This document shows, piece after piece, positions 10,734-22,700 of a stretch of DNA of 64,000 bases. The notes under the pieces were generated by a model. It had not been told where the DNA came from, searched no databases, and saw only the letters and a list, made by a program, of their open reading frames with translations. Position numbers and translations under genes: made by a program. Source of the stretch: Elephas maximus indicus (lineage: Eukaryota > Chordata > Mammalia > Proboscidea > Elephantidae); contig NC_064839.1 in NCBI RefSeq assembly GCF_024166365.1, positions 15,176,878-15,240,877 on the forward strand. Direction: 5' to 3'. The first letter of the stretch is position 1. Each line of letters opens with the position of its first letter.

Positions 10734-13700
10734 GTGAGTGGGCCGCGCAGGCCGAGCGGGGTCCGGGCGCCGCTCCCCGGCTGGACCCCCCGGCCCGGCC
10801 CCGCGCCCCTTCCGGGGCCAGGGTTTTCCCGGAGCGGGCAGTGCGATGGCTCCCGCGCGGAGGCCACAGATAGGGCGGGGACCCCTCTTCCTGGGCGTCC
10901 CCCAGAGCGCCGGCCTGCTGGAGTCATATGCTCGGGAGGGCGACCCTGGGAGCCTCGCCCTGCAGGCCCAGTCCTGGCAATGGAGTCCCGGCTCTGCCTG
11001 GATCGGAATAGTGCCTCGGCGCCAGGGATGAGCAGCACGCTGGGCGGCCAGTCTGTGCAGGCGGCCCGGTCCGCGGCTTTCTGCGGGCCTGCTGCTCTTA
11101 GCTTAGCGACTGTTCGGGCCCCCGGAGCTGCGGACAAAAGCGAGGCCGGCGGGTCTGAGGTCGGCTGCTCCTCAGCCAAACTGTTTCCTGTTGAGTTGTG
11201 GGGAAGGGGGAGGTTGCCGGCCTGGAGAAGGGACTCAGGATGCAGAGCACGAGGATGGCAGGAAGCAGGCACCCAGGAGAACGACCCCTGTTTTCCCTTT
11301 GTGTCTTCTTAGACCCAGCTAGGCAGGCCCGGACAGACCAGGGTAGTGTGTTTGTGGAGGGCTGAGGGACCTGTCCAGGCCTGGCACCTGGTGGCAAGGG
11401 CTCCCGCCTGCCCTGCCCTGCCCTGCCCAGGTTTTTCAGTTCACCTCTCCCAGACCCTCTGTGTGCGCACTGGGGGCTGAAAAAAAAAAAACCCAGTGCC
11501 GTGGAGTGGATTCCGACTCATAGCTACCTCAATCCACATGGCCCTTTTATTTACCACTAGAAGGAAGGAGGCCATTTCCAGAGCTGAGGGTTCTTAGGGG
11601 CATGGCTAACCCCTGGTGACACTGATGAGGGCTCTGAAACCCCTACAGGCTTCCTGAAGCTACTGAAATGGAAAGCCTGTCCGTTTCAAGCTGCGCCCCT
11701 CCCCACCCCACCCCCAAGAAACAGGAAGCTCTGAGTTGGGGGAAAGTCCCTGCCCTGTCCCAGCAGGGTAAATGGGTCTAAATAAATAAGGGAGCTGTAA
11801 ATAGAGTTGGGTCTTACACCTCCTCCTCCCCCCACAGTCTGGTCTGGACTGTGAGCTGCTGGATGCTGGGCTTCCCTGGTGGGCAGGACCGGGGGACAGG
11901 CCCTCAGCTTTCCCAAGGTTCTCTGTGCCCAGGAGATATGGCATGGCTTCTGTCCAGCAGAGCCTAGGCTTCCTGAGAGGAGGCAGCTGCAGGTGTGGGC
12001 TTACCCCACCCGAGATGCTCCAGGCTTCCATTGGCACCCTTGGTGGTGGGGAGCATCTTGAATCCCGGGGAACTGGGTGTGCCCTCCTTTGCCCACCCGT
12101 ACCCTCATCCTGAGAAACCCCGCAGGAGAGCAGTAGTTGAAAGCGAATGACAAACCCCGTGGAGGTGGGTATTGAGGCCAGCTCTTTGCCCCAGGGTCAG
12201 CACAGCACAATGAGGAGGACCCTGAACTGAGATTTAGCACCGTCATAGCTTGTCTCCGGGGCTTTTAGATTCCTTCCCGGTAAAACAAAGATAACAGGAA
12301 CTGCTTCCTCTCCCTCCCCGGCTGCTGGATGGATGAGGCGACTGACAGAGCCTCTTAGGAAGAAACCCCCAAAGTGGAAGGAGCCCTCCTGACAGGCAGA
12401 GCCTGGGGTTCAGGCCAGCTCCCTGACCTGGGCTGAGCAAGGGCCCCTCTCTGATGGGCCTGACATGAGACAGTCACACCTTCCCCTCCCCCCACTGAAT
12501 CAGAATTCCCAGGCCTGGGAGCTGCAGGAGTGGTCCCATGAACCCGGGCTTGCACGCTGTTCTTGGCTGTGGGTGTGCCATGATGGATGCTGAGACCCTC
12601 TGGGACCGTGGCTGCCCATGTCAGCAGGAGCCAGTGGAGTGGGAGTCTCCGTTGCTGCCCTCTGGGCCTTGCCCTGTGAGGTGAAGGGAAACCAGCCTCA
12701 AGCCCAGGCTGTGTTGTCTCGTCCCTCACAGGGGCTGCTGGCTGGCCCTCGGTGGGTGCCTGGGGTCCGAGAGCCACCCCCACTGACCCTCTTTGTGTCT
12801 CCCACAGTGAACTTCTTTCTCACTGGGAGGCTTAGCAGTGCAGTTCCCGCCCTTGGTGAGTAAGATGCTTTTCTCCTTCTTGCCCTCTGGTTTAGTGACC
12901 CCTGCTGGCGGGCCTTCAGGTCCTGGCTCCACCCCTGAGGTCATCCAACATTTTTCAAACTCAGTTCTGTCACTAAAATCAGTCCTTGGTGCATCTTTTC
13001 TGCATTACAAAGGAGCTGTTTGATCTTGGGCAAACTTTTTTTCTCTGTGCCTCAGCTTCCTTGTCCGTAAAATGGGTGAATGAACAGGACCTGCCTCAGA
13101 GCCTGGTTGGTAGGTTGTTTTAGTCATCTAATGCTGCTGTAACAGAAACACCACAAGTGGGTGCCTTTAACAGACATTTATTTCCTCACAGTTTAGGAGG
13201 CTAAATGTCCAATTTCAGGGCGCTGGCTCTAGGGGAAGGCTTTCTCTCTCTCTGTCGGCTCTGGAGGAAGGTCCTTGTCTCTTCAGCTTATTTCCTGGTT
13301 CCTTGGAGGTTTCCATGTGGCTTGGCATCAGTCTTCTGCTTGCTTGTTTAATCTCTTTTGTTCTCAAAAGGAGCCCTGGTGGTGGAGTGGTTTAGAGCTA
13401 CAACTGCTAACTCAAAGGTCGGCAGTTCGAATCCACCAGCCACTCCTTGGAAACCTTATGGGGCAGTTCTATTCTGTCCTGTAGTCCATGTAGTCCATGG
13501 CAATGGGTTTTCTTTTTTTAATATCTCAAAAGAGATTGACTCAAGATACACCCTCCGCTAATCCTACCTCATTAACATAATAAAGACAGCCCATTCCTGA
13601 ATAACCTCAGGCACAGAGGTTAGGATTTAAAGCAAATTTTCGGCAGGGTGGGGACAATTCAACCCATAACATAGGTTAAATGAGCAAACGAGGGAAGATG

Positions 13701-16700
13701 CTTTGTATGGGATCTTGCACAAAAAAAAAAACAAATCCACTGCCGTCAAGTCGATTCCAACTCATAGTGACCCTATAGGACAGAGTAGAACTGCCCTGTG
13801 GAGTTTCCAAGGAGCGCCTGGCGGATTCAGACTGCCAACCTCTTGGTTAATAGCTGTAGCACTTAACCACTCTACCACCAGGGTTTCCGGGATCTTGCAC
13901 GGGGTGACTTAATACCACTGGCAAACTGTAAAGGGTCCCACACAAGTGACAGATTGTGCCTCCCAAGAGTGGTGGGTTCCCTGAGGTGCCCTCTCCTGCA
14001 CCCAGACTCTGGGCACTGCCGCCCAGCCATGGTGGCCCCAGGGAGGTGGGCTGGCTGGGGTCTGCAGGCTGCTCTCCACTCACCTGGCAGGCTCCCAGAG
14101 TGCCTGGGGTGGGACTTCCAGCTCTGTATCGTTGGGTTACACTGGGCAGGCTGTCGAGAGTATTGATTGCCTCTGGAAATTAGATCTGCAAATTGTGCTT
14201 CATCAGGCCTTGCTCCTATCCTCTCAGGGGTCCTTGATGACTCTCTGGACCAGGCAATAAGGACACTGGCCTAAAAGGACCCAGTCATCCCTTGCCCACT
14301 TGAGCAGAGCCTTGGCCCTAGCTTTACCTCCAGCTAAAGCTCAGACATACCTCTCAGAATGCCCCCTGTCCTGCATCAGTGTCCCCAGCTTGACCTTCCC
14401 CAGCTCTCCGCACCGCCCAGTACCATTGCAGCACCCTGCTGGTACCCCCGCTCCCACAGCGCATGTCTGATGGGCTCCCCTGCCTGCTCATTTCCCTGCT
14501 CACCCCATGACATGGTGTCTGCATAGAAACGGCCACCTCCCTCACATTTCCCAACCACCCCTCCATGCCCATTAGCTCCATTTTACTGATGGGAAACCTG
14601 AAGCCCAGGGTAGAACAGTGTGGCAGCGTGGGTCCCAAGACTGGAGTCATGAGGCCCTTTCCACTGCCTGTGCTTGGGTCCTGGGGTGGTGTGTTGGGGA
14701 GAGGGTGAGGCCTGCCATCGCGGAGAGGGCTGGGGACTGGTTGGCTGAGTCAGTGGCACCTCCAGGCCCACGGCCAAGCAATGTTCAGTCAAGAGCCCCT
14801 GACCAGAGCTGCCAGCTCCCGCACAGGCCAGGCTGAGGCTGTGGAAACCACAGCCTCTTCGGCCCCCTCTTGGAGGAGAGCAAACAGCAAAGTGACATCA
14901 CTGCCCCTGAGGTGGGAGTTGCTGGGGTAGCTCTGGGGGGCTCTGAGCAGTGAGGCTGTTTGGGGGCGCTGTTCAGACATCTCCTCCTGGCTGGGCTGGT
15001 GGTCTGGAGAGAAAGGTCTCCTGACCTGGGAAAGAAAGGCCAGACGTAGGTTTATGAGGGAGAAGTACGGTGGAAGTACGGTGGCTGAGATGAGGCCAGA
15101 GGAGAGAAGAGGCAGCATGTGACACCTGGTGGATGACGCCTGGTGGAAGCCATGCGTGCCAGGTTCTCCCTGGGCTAGTGAGGGTGAGAAGGCGACACGT
15201 GACACCTGGTGGAAGATGTGTGTGCCAGGTTCTCCCCGGGCTAGTGAGGGTGAGAAGGCGGCACGTGACACCTGGTGGAAGCCGTGCGTGCCAGGTTCTC
15301 CCCGGGCTAGTGAGGGTGAGAGGCCTGGCCTCCATAAACTCTCTAACAAGTGGGGGAGTTGACATCTGTTCCATGTCGGCTGTGGTAGGCATTCGCTAGG
15401 CCCTGCTCTGCTCCATGGTGGTGCAAGCAGTTTGTGCTTGGCTGCTAACCTAAAGGCTGGTGATTTGATCCCACGCAGTGGTGCCTCGGGTGAAAGGCCG
15501 GGGTCAATCTATTTCCATAAAGATTACAGTCCAGAAAACCCTATGGAGCAGTTCTACTTTGACACTTGGGGTTGCCATGAGTCAGAATTGACTCGATAGC
15601 AACAGGCTTTTTGGGTTTGCTGTATCCCGGGCCCTGTCCTCGGGGCTGAGGGTCCAGGTGAAGGAGGGGTGATTCCCACACTTGCTGAGCTCACCCAGCA
15701 CGCCTTGGGTCCTCTGACTCAGAGGGACTGATGTCTCGGTTTACTATGGGCTTAGGAGACTTGACATGGGCGGGGCAAGGGAGGTACATGCCCAGCCACA
15801 CTGGGCCCTTCCTTTCTGTGAACCGCCTGCCCAGCACCCTCTGGGAGGAGAAGCCTTCTGGGTTAATAACCTCGTGCCTCCCAGGGCACCCCCTGCCCCC
15901 TGCCAGGTCAACACCCAGGGCCTCTGAGGTCCACACAGCTGGGGAGCTCAGGCCCCTTTCCTGCAGCATGTTTGCATGTGCCGTGACTCTGCTGTTTTAG
16001 TCCTTATCCTCCTGGGCACCTGTTGTATGTTGAAGAAATACGGGCCTTGAGGAGGCTGGCCTCTGCAGGGCCCGTGTGGCCAGGGGAACGCGCCTGGTTG
16101 GTATCTCGCTGACCTGGACTGTTGAGGCTGTGGATGGTGACCTGATGATGGACCGTCATCATGGTCAGTCTCACTTTAGGGTTGAGGGCGGGTGTTTCTG
16201 TTGCAGTTCTTTGAAGCTTCTATGAGATGCTGGTGGGGTTGGTCATGGTTTTGGAATCCCTGGCCCTCCCTGGTCACAGCAGACTCCTATCAGCAGGGGC
16301 TTCAGCCCACAGCTCATGCCTCTAAATGCTGAGCAGGCACTTGACTTGACCAGTTCAGTCATTGATCCACACCTCCTATAGGTCAGGCACTGTGCCGGAT
16401 TCTGGGAACATGGTGTCCAGCCAGAGCTGGCGCAGCCCCTGCCCTCTGGCATGAGACTTTAATCACAGGGATAAAGGGGGAATGGCCGCTATGGTGGGGG
16501 CTGGGGAGGAGGGGGAGGAGGGGTGAATGGTGTGGGGAGGGCTGCCCAGAGGAAGGCACCACTGAGCTGGGAGGAGTGAAGGCCATGGGCGGTGGGATAA
16601 GCACCCCCACCAGGAACAGCGGGAACCAAGTCCCTGAGTGGGAGGAAGCATAGGAGGCCTGGGGGATGAGGGGGCTTAGGGGAGCTGAGACAGGGAAGGT

Positions 16701-19700
16701 GGGTGGGCAGGGGGCTGGGACCACTGTGAGGCATTCTGTCCTCATCCTGAGAGCATGAGAGGCACCAGAGGTCTTGCATTCCCCTTCCTGGAGCTGCGCC
16801 TTATGGAGTCCTGGAGGGTCTTGTCACGAGTCAGAGAGAACCCCACTTCAGGGCAGCAATGGCAGGTGCTAGGCAGTGGGAGAGTGTGAAGGTGGGGTCA
16901 CTGGGCTCGGGCAAAGGGTCATTGCTTGCCTTCCTGAGCTCCATTTTCTCCATTTGTAGCACAGGCTGTCTTTGCTGCAGCCTGTTGTGAGCATCAGATG
17001 AGCCAGTATGGTGAAGGGCTGAAGGGGCTCTGAGGGGTGGGGTCCTACTGCCGGGTGCTGGGGAGGCCAGGCTGCACCAGGGCAGGGCAGGCCTGCCTCG
17101 CTGCCCCGGAGTGGTTTGGAGCCTTCAGGCAGGGAGGCTTAGCTGGGAACCAGAGGGTGAGTATCATGAAATGGGTGAAGTGAGGCTGTGGGATGCTCTG
17201 AGCTCAGCCCTGGTGGACGTATAAGGTGATACTCCATAAATGCCTTTGGCTCAGAGCCGTAAGTGAGAGACTGAGCCCACCAGAGGACTAGGGTGAAGCC
17301 TGGCTCTGCCATTTACTGGCTGTGTGGCCCCAGGCAAGACACTTCTCTTCTCTGAGCCTCAATTTCCTCTGGCTTCCCATTTATACCCGACAAAATCCAA
17401 ATTCCACACAAGGGGTGATCAGACCCAGCGTGCCTCGCCAGCCACCTCTAGACATTGCTGTCTCCCTTCATTCGGCCCAAGGGGTTCAGCATAAGGTCTG
17501 TCTACTTCCCACACCCCCAGCCTGTGGGTTCCATGTCAGATGCACTCAGCATGCCTGTCACAGTGCTTGGCACATAGTAGGTGCTCATAATACCTGTTGG
17601 GTGAGCAAAGCCTCTCCCCTCCTGGGGCTGAGGTCTATATTTGGCAAGCGCCCTGGGGAGGGCAGGCAAGGGGATAGTGGTGGATTTCCCTTGTAGGGCT
17701 GACAAGCTAACGGGTGCAGAATCCTCCACTGAGCTGAGGCCCCAGAGGCGGCACCTTGGAGGTGCCAGTGACAGGGAGTTGTTGGTGTACTTGCCCCTAG
17801 CCCTGCCCAGATTGGGGAGAGAAGGACCTGGGCTCTGGTGCAGTCAGTGGGGTGGGGGAGCTACAGCTGCCCTCAGTCCAGGTGGTCTTCCTTGGCCCAT
17901 TTCTGTGAACTCTGGAGTTGTTGCCCTAGGTCATGGCTATCCTAGGCTGACCTTGAGCCGACCATGGGGGAGGCCTGTGCTGAAGCCATGGGGGACTCAA
18001 GTGCCGCTGCACCCGGCTCACTGTCAGCCTCATCTCCTGACAGCTGCCTGCAGTGGGAAGCTGGAGCAGCACACGGAGCGACGTGGTGTCATCTACAGCC
18101 CAGCCTGGCCCCTCAACTACCCGCCGGGCACCAACTGCAGCTGGTACATCCAGGGTGACCGTGGGGACATGATCACCATCAGGTAAGGGGGCCCTGGGAG
18201 TGTCTGAGGGGATATATGTGGGCCTACACGTGTGTGAGTGTGCGTGAGATTGTGTGTGTGCATGAGCACATGTCTGAGCAGGTGCAGAGAACGTGTGTGA
18301 GCAGGCTGAGTGTACATATGTGTGAGCACATGTGTGGGTGTATATATGAGAGGACACGTGTGAGCAGGCATGTGTGTGCACATGTGTTCGAGCACAGGTG
18401 TGATTCTCTGTGTGACTGCATGTCTCAGCAGGCGTAAGCAGATGTGTGATGTGTGTGAGTGTACGCGTGACAGCATGGTGAACACTTGTGAGCTGTAAGC
18501 ATGTGTGAGAGTGCACATGTGAGGGCATGTGAGCATGTGGGTGTGCCCAGCCCCTGGGTCAGGCTGCCCCTGACTGGTCGCCGTGCCCTGAGCCTCCCTC
18601 ATGGGCTGTGGGGTCTCTCAGTCACCTCTACTCTTCTAGGAAGAGGAGTCCCAGGGACCAGTGGGCATGGACCAGCTGCCTCTGAGGTGGCAGGGATGCC
18701 CTCGTGGTTCTGCAGGGATGACTTGATGCCAGGCTGGCAACAAGCCCAGAACAGGGCTTCCGAAGGGGACCCAGGGCAGTCTCAGTAGGGAGGGGGCTGG
18801 GCAGAAGCCTGTGTGCTCAACCTGCAGGGAGTCCTTGGGACATGCAGAAAGAAACGGAGTGAGTTGACCAGCTAACCCCAGCCTGGGCAGAGGTTAGGAC
18901 ATCTGGCTGGGGGATTACTGTGGGTTTCATCTGCCTTAGCCGTCCTGAATCCCAACACCAGAGGCTGACATTACTCCATAGCCCCAAAGCACAAGGACAG
19001 AGTCTGTCCTGGTCTCTGTGCCTCAGTTTCCCCATCTCTAGAAGGGGGAAGTGAGGCAACTGGGTAGAGCCTTTGAAGAGAGAGTGTCTGAGAGTAGCTC
19101 TCTGTGGCCCTGTGGTCTGCTCACCCCACAGCCTGGGCAGCAGCTGGCTGGTGGGGTCCAGGGCCAGTGCTCTTCGCCTGGTGACAAGGTGTCACCCACC
19201 TGCAGCCTAGACCAGCTATGTGGGCACGGCCCTGTCCTCAGTGCATGTGTGTATGAATGTACATATGTGTGAGTGTACGTATGTGTGAGCACGTGTGTGA
19301 GTGAATGTATGAGCAGGTGGAGGGGACATGTGTGAGTGTACATGTGTGTGAATGTATGCATATGTGAGTATGAACAGGTAGAGAGGACACATGCATGAGT
19401 GCATATGTGTGAGCAAATGTGTGTGAGGACACTACATATGTGTGAGTATACATGTGTGTGAGTGTACGTGTGTGAGCACGTGTGTGAGTATATGAGCAGG
19501 TAGAGAGGACACGTGTGAGCAAACATGAGCATGTTTGTGATGGCTATGGGAAGCTGGGCCTTTAGGTTTCCTTCCTTCAGGGGAGAGTGTTGTGGGGGAA
19601 TTGCCCATGAATGGGACCCCTGGCACCCCCTCCTCCACTTTGGCTTGGGGTAAGGGTGCTGTGTGCTGATAGAGGGTGTAAAGGATGAGGTGGGGCCATC

Positions 19701-22700
19701 ACTGAGCTGCGATGGAGTGGAACATGACAGACACCCTCCACAGTTGTTATGGTTATTCATGGAGCAACCCTTGGACCCATGAGTGGTGGCAGGGGATCCC
19801 ACCAAGTGGCTGGGAGAGGGGTAACAGGCAAATTTGGGAGACCAGGGTCAGGGTGGATGAGGGCATGGGGCAGGCTACCCTTGCCTGAGCTCCAGCCCTG
19901 GCCACACTCTGCCCTCCTTGGCCCTGTGGGCCCCAATCTGCCCTGACTACCCATGTCTGCTGTGCTCTCCACCCCTGCAGCTTCCGCAACTTTGACGTGG
20001 AGGAGTCCCACCAGTGCTCCCTGGACTGGCTCATGCTGGGCCCAGCGGCCCCGCCCCGCCAGGAGGCCTTCCGGCTCTGTGGCTCTGCCATCCCACCTGC
20101 CTTCATCTCTGCCCGGGACCACGTCTGGATCTTTTTCCACTCTGACGCTTCCAGCTCTGGCCAGGCCCAGGGCTTCCGTCTCTCATACATCCGAGGTGAT
20201 CTTGGTGACAGGGTGGGGCGGGGAGGATGAACCTGGATCACAGAGCACTCGGTGCACATGTGGGCTCCCAGGACCAGGGCAGGGCTCTCCACTGGGCCCC
20301 AAGCTCCTACAGGGCCTCTCCCTACCAGCCCTGTCCATTGAAGGGCAGATTGGTCATGCTCCCAAAGCCTCTCGTGGTCACTGTCCCCACTTCTCAGACT
20401 TGGCTAGAGCGGGGGGCTTACCCCAGGCTCAGATCAGGGTCTAAGCCAACCCTAGCATTCGAGGGGTCTCTGCCCCTCAGATAGCCATTGAGGCAAGGAG
20501 CCCTTTTCCTTGGGTCCCACCTCTTCCTGGGCCATGCCTATCTCGTGCAGTTGTGAGCTGCAGCGGCCCAGCTGGGAGGGGGACCACCAGCCTTCTCCTG
20601 GCCCCGGCCCTCACAACGGAGAGAGGCCCTGCTGTCCTGACCTGCCTCCCCACGCCCTTCGTCCGGCAGGGAAGCTGGGCCAGGCGTCCTGCCAGGCTGA
20701 TGAGTTCCGCTGCGACAATGGCAAGTGCCTGCCAGGCCCGTGGCAGTGTAACACCGTGGATGAGTGTGGGGACGGCTCCGATGAGGGCAACTGCTCGGCA
20801 CCCGCCTCTGAGCCGCCGGGCAGCCTGTGCCCGGGCGGCACCTTCCCCTGCAGTGGGGCGCGCTCCACGCGCTGCCTCCCTGTGGAGCGGCGCTGTGATG
20901 GCACACAGGACTGCGGTGATGGCTCCGACGAGGCTGGCTGCCCGGACCTGGCGTGTGGCCGGCGGCTGGGCAGCTTCTACGGCTCCTTTGCCTCCCCTGA
21001 CCTGTTTGGTGCAGCCCGGGGCCCTTCGGACCTTCACTGCACGTGGCTGGTGGACACGCAGGACCCAAGGCGCGTGCTGCTGCAGCTGGAGCTGCGACTG
21101 GGCTACGATGACTATGTGCAGGTGTATGAGGGCCTGGGTGAGCGCGGGGACCGCCTGCTGCAGACGCTGTCCTACCGCAGCAACCACCGGCCCGTGAGCC
21201 TCGAGGCTGCCCAGGGCCGACTCACCGTGGCCTACCACGCCCGCGCCCGCAGCGCCGGCCACGGCTTCAACGCCACATACCAGGTGAAGGGCTACTGTCT
21301 CCCATGGGAGCAGCCATGTGGCAGCAGCAGCGAGGGGGACGTGGGGGATGCAGGGGATCAGGGCTGCTTCTCGGAGCCACAGCGCTGTGATGGCTGGTGG
21401 CACTGTGCCAGTGGCCGCGATGAGCAGGGCTGCCCCGCCTGCCCGCCTGACCAGTACCCCTGCGAGGGTGGCAGTGGCCTGTGCTACACACTCGCTGACC
21501 GCTGCAACAACCAGAAAAGCTGCCCTGATGGTGCCGACGAGAAGAACTGCTTCTCCTGCCAGCCCGGCACCTTCCACTGTGGCACCAACCTGTGCATCTT
21601 TGAGACGTGGCGCTGCGACGGCCAGGAGGACTGCCAGGACGGCAGTGACGAGCATGGCTGCCTGGCTGCCGTGCCCCGAAAGGTCATCACCGCTGCCCTA
21701 ATCGGCAGCCTCGTCTGCGGTCTGCTCCTCGTCATCGCTCTGGGCTGCGCCTTCAAGCTCTACTCACTGCGCACGCAGGAGTACAGGTGGGCGGGCAGGC
21801 GGGCGGGCAACTGGCCATGCAGAGGGCCCTCGGTCTGGCCATGGGTACCGCAGTTCCTCGTTTCCCTGGAGAGGTCCCAGACTCTGTCCACGCAGCTGCG
21901 GGTTTGTAAACTGGGGCTTGGGCCAACTATGTGTGGACTTCTGCCCATAGTGGGGTCTGGGCATCTCTCAGCATGTGGGCGGAGGAATGGGGAGCCCCTT
22001 GTAGGCCCCAACCCGTTGCTGTCGAGTCGATTCTGACTCATAACAACCCTATAGGACAGCGTAGAACTGCCCCATAGGGCTTCCAAGGAGCGGCTAGTGG
22101 ATTCGAACTGCCGACCTTTTGGCCACTGGCAGTAGCTCTTAACCACTGTGCCAGCAGGGCTCCCATGAAGCCCCCAGGGGAGGCGGAAGTGTGGGGTCGC
22201 AGCAGCCCTGCCATGGTGCTCACTACTTTCAGGGCCTTTGAGACCCAGATGACACGCCTGGAGGCCGAATTTGTGCGGCGGGAGGCACCCCCATCCTACG
22301 GTCAGCTCATTGCACAGGGCCTCATTCCACCCGTGGAGGACTTTCCTGTCTACAGCGCATCCCAGGTGAGCCAGTGGGGACTGGCTGGGTGTGGGAGCCC
22401 GGGGGCCAGGGCGGGTGGTGAGCAGGCTGGGTCAGGGGTTGAAGGAGGCTGGGTGACATGGGGGGCTGTGGCCGGGAGGGATGACAACTTGGTCTTGGGC
22501 CCTTGGGGGCAGTGCTGACTGTCCCTGAGTGGCCTGTGCTGGCCTGGCCGTCCCCTCAGCCACCGCCTCCACCCTCCAGGCCTCGGTGCTACAGAACCTT
22601 CGCACAGCCATGCGGAGACAGATGCGCCGGCACGCCTCCCGCCGCGGACCCTCCCGCCGCCGCCTTGGCCGCCTCTGGAATAGGCTCTTCCACCGGCCAC

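Noticed and set aside
10370-11312. Frames of 274-300 codons on both strands of the LRP3 CpG island
   Set aside because: Low-complexity Pro/Arg/Ala/Gly translations typical of CpG islands; they cross the LRP3 exon 1 and intron 1 boundary.
13371-13521. Possible tRNA gene (good B box)
   Set aside because: It is the tRNA-derived head of an AfroSINE with a target duplication; there is no complete tRNA fold and a SINE body follows.
15120-15325. CRISPR-like direct repeats
   Set aside because: Units are contiguous with no unique spacers, in mammalian intronic DNA.
14789-15399. Repeated-peptide frames of 88-186 codons
   Set aside because: Produced by the 66-bp minisatellite, whose unit length is a multiple of three.
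17926-19805. His/Thr-rich frames of 160-255 codons
   Set aside because: Translation of diverged GT/CA arrays in LRP3 intron 3.
20477-21655. 392-codon open frame on the reverse strand
   Set aside because: It is antisense to LRP3 exon 5; GC-rich, periodic coding DNA leaves the opposite strand open. No domain is seen.
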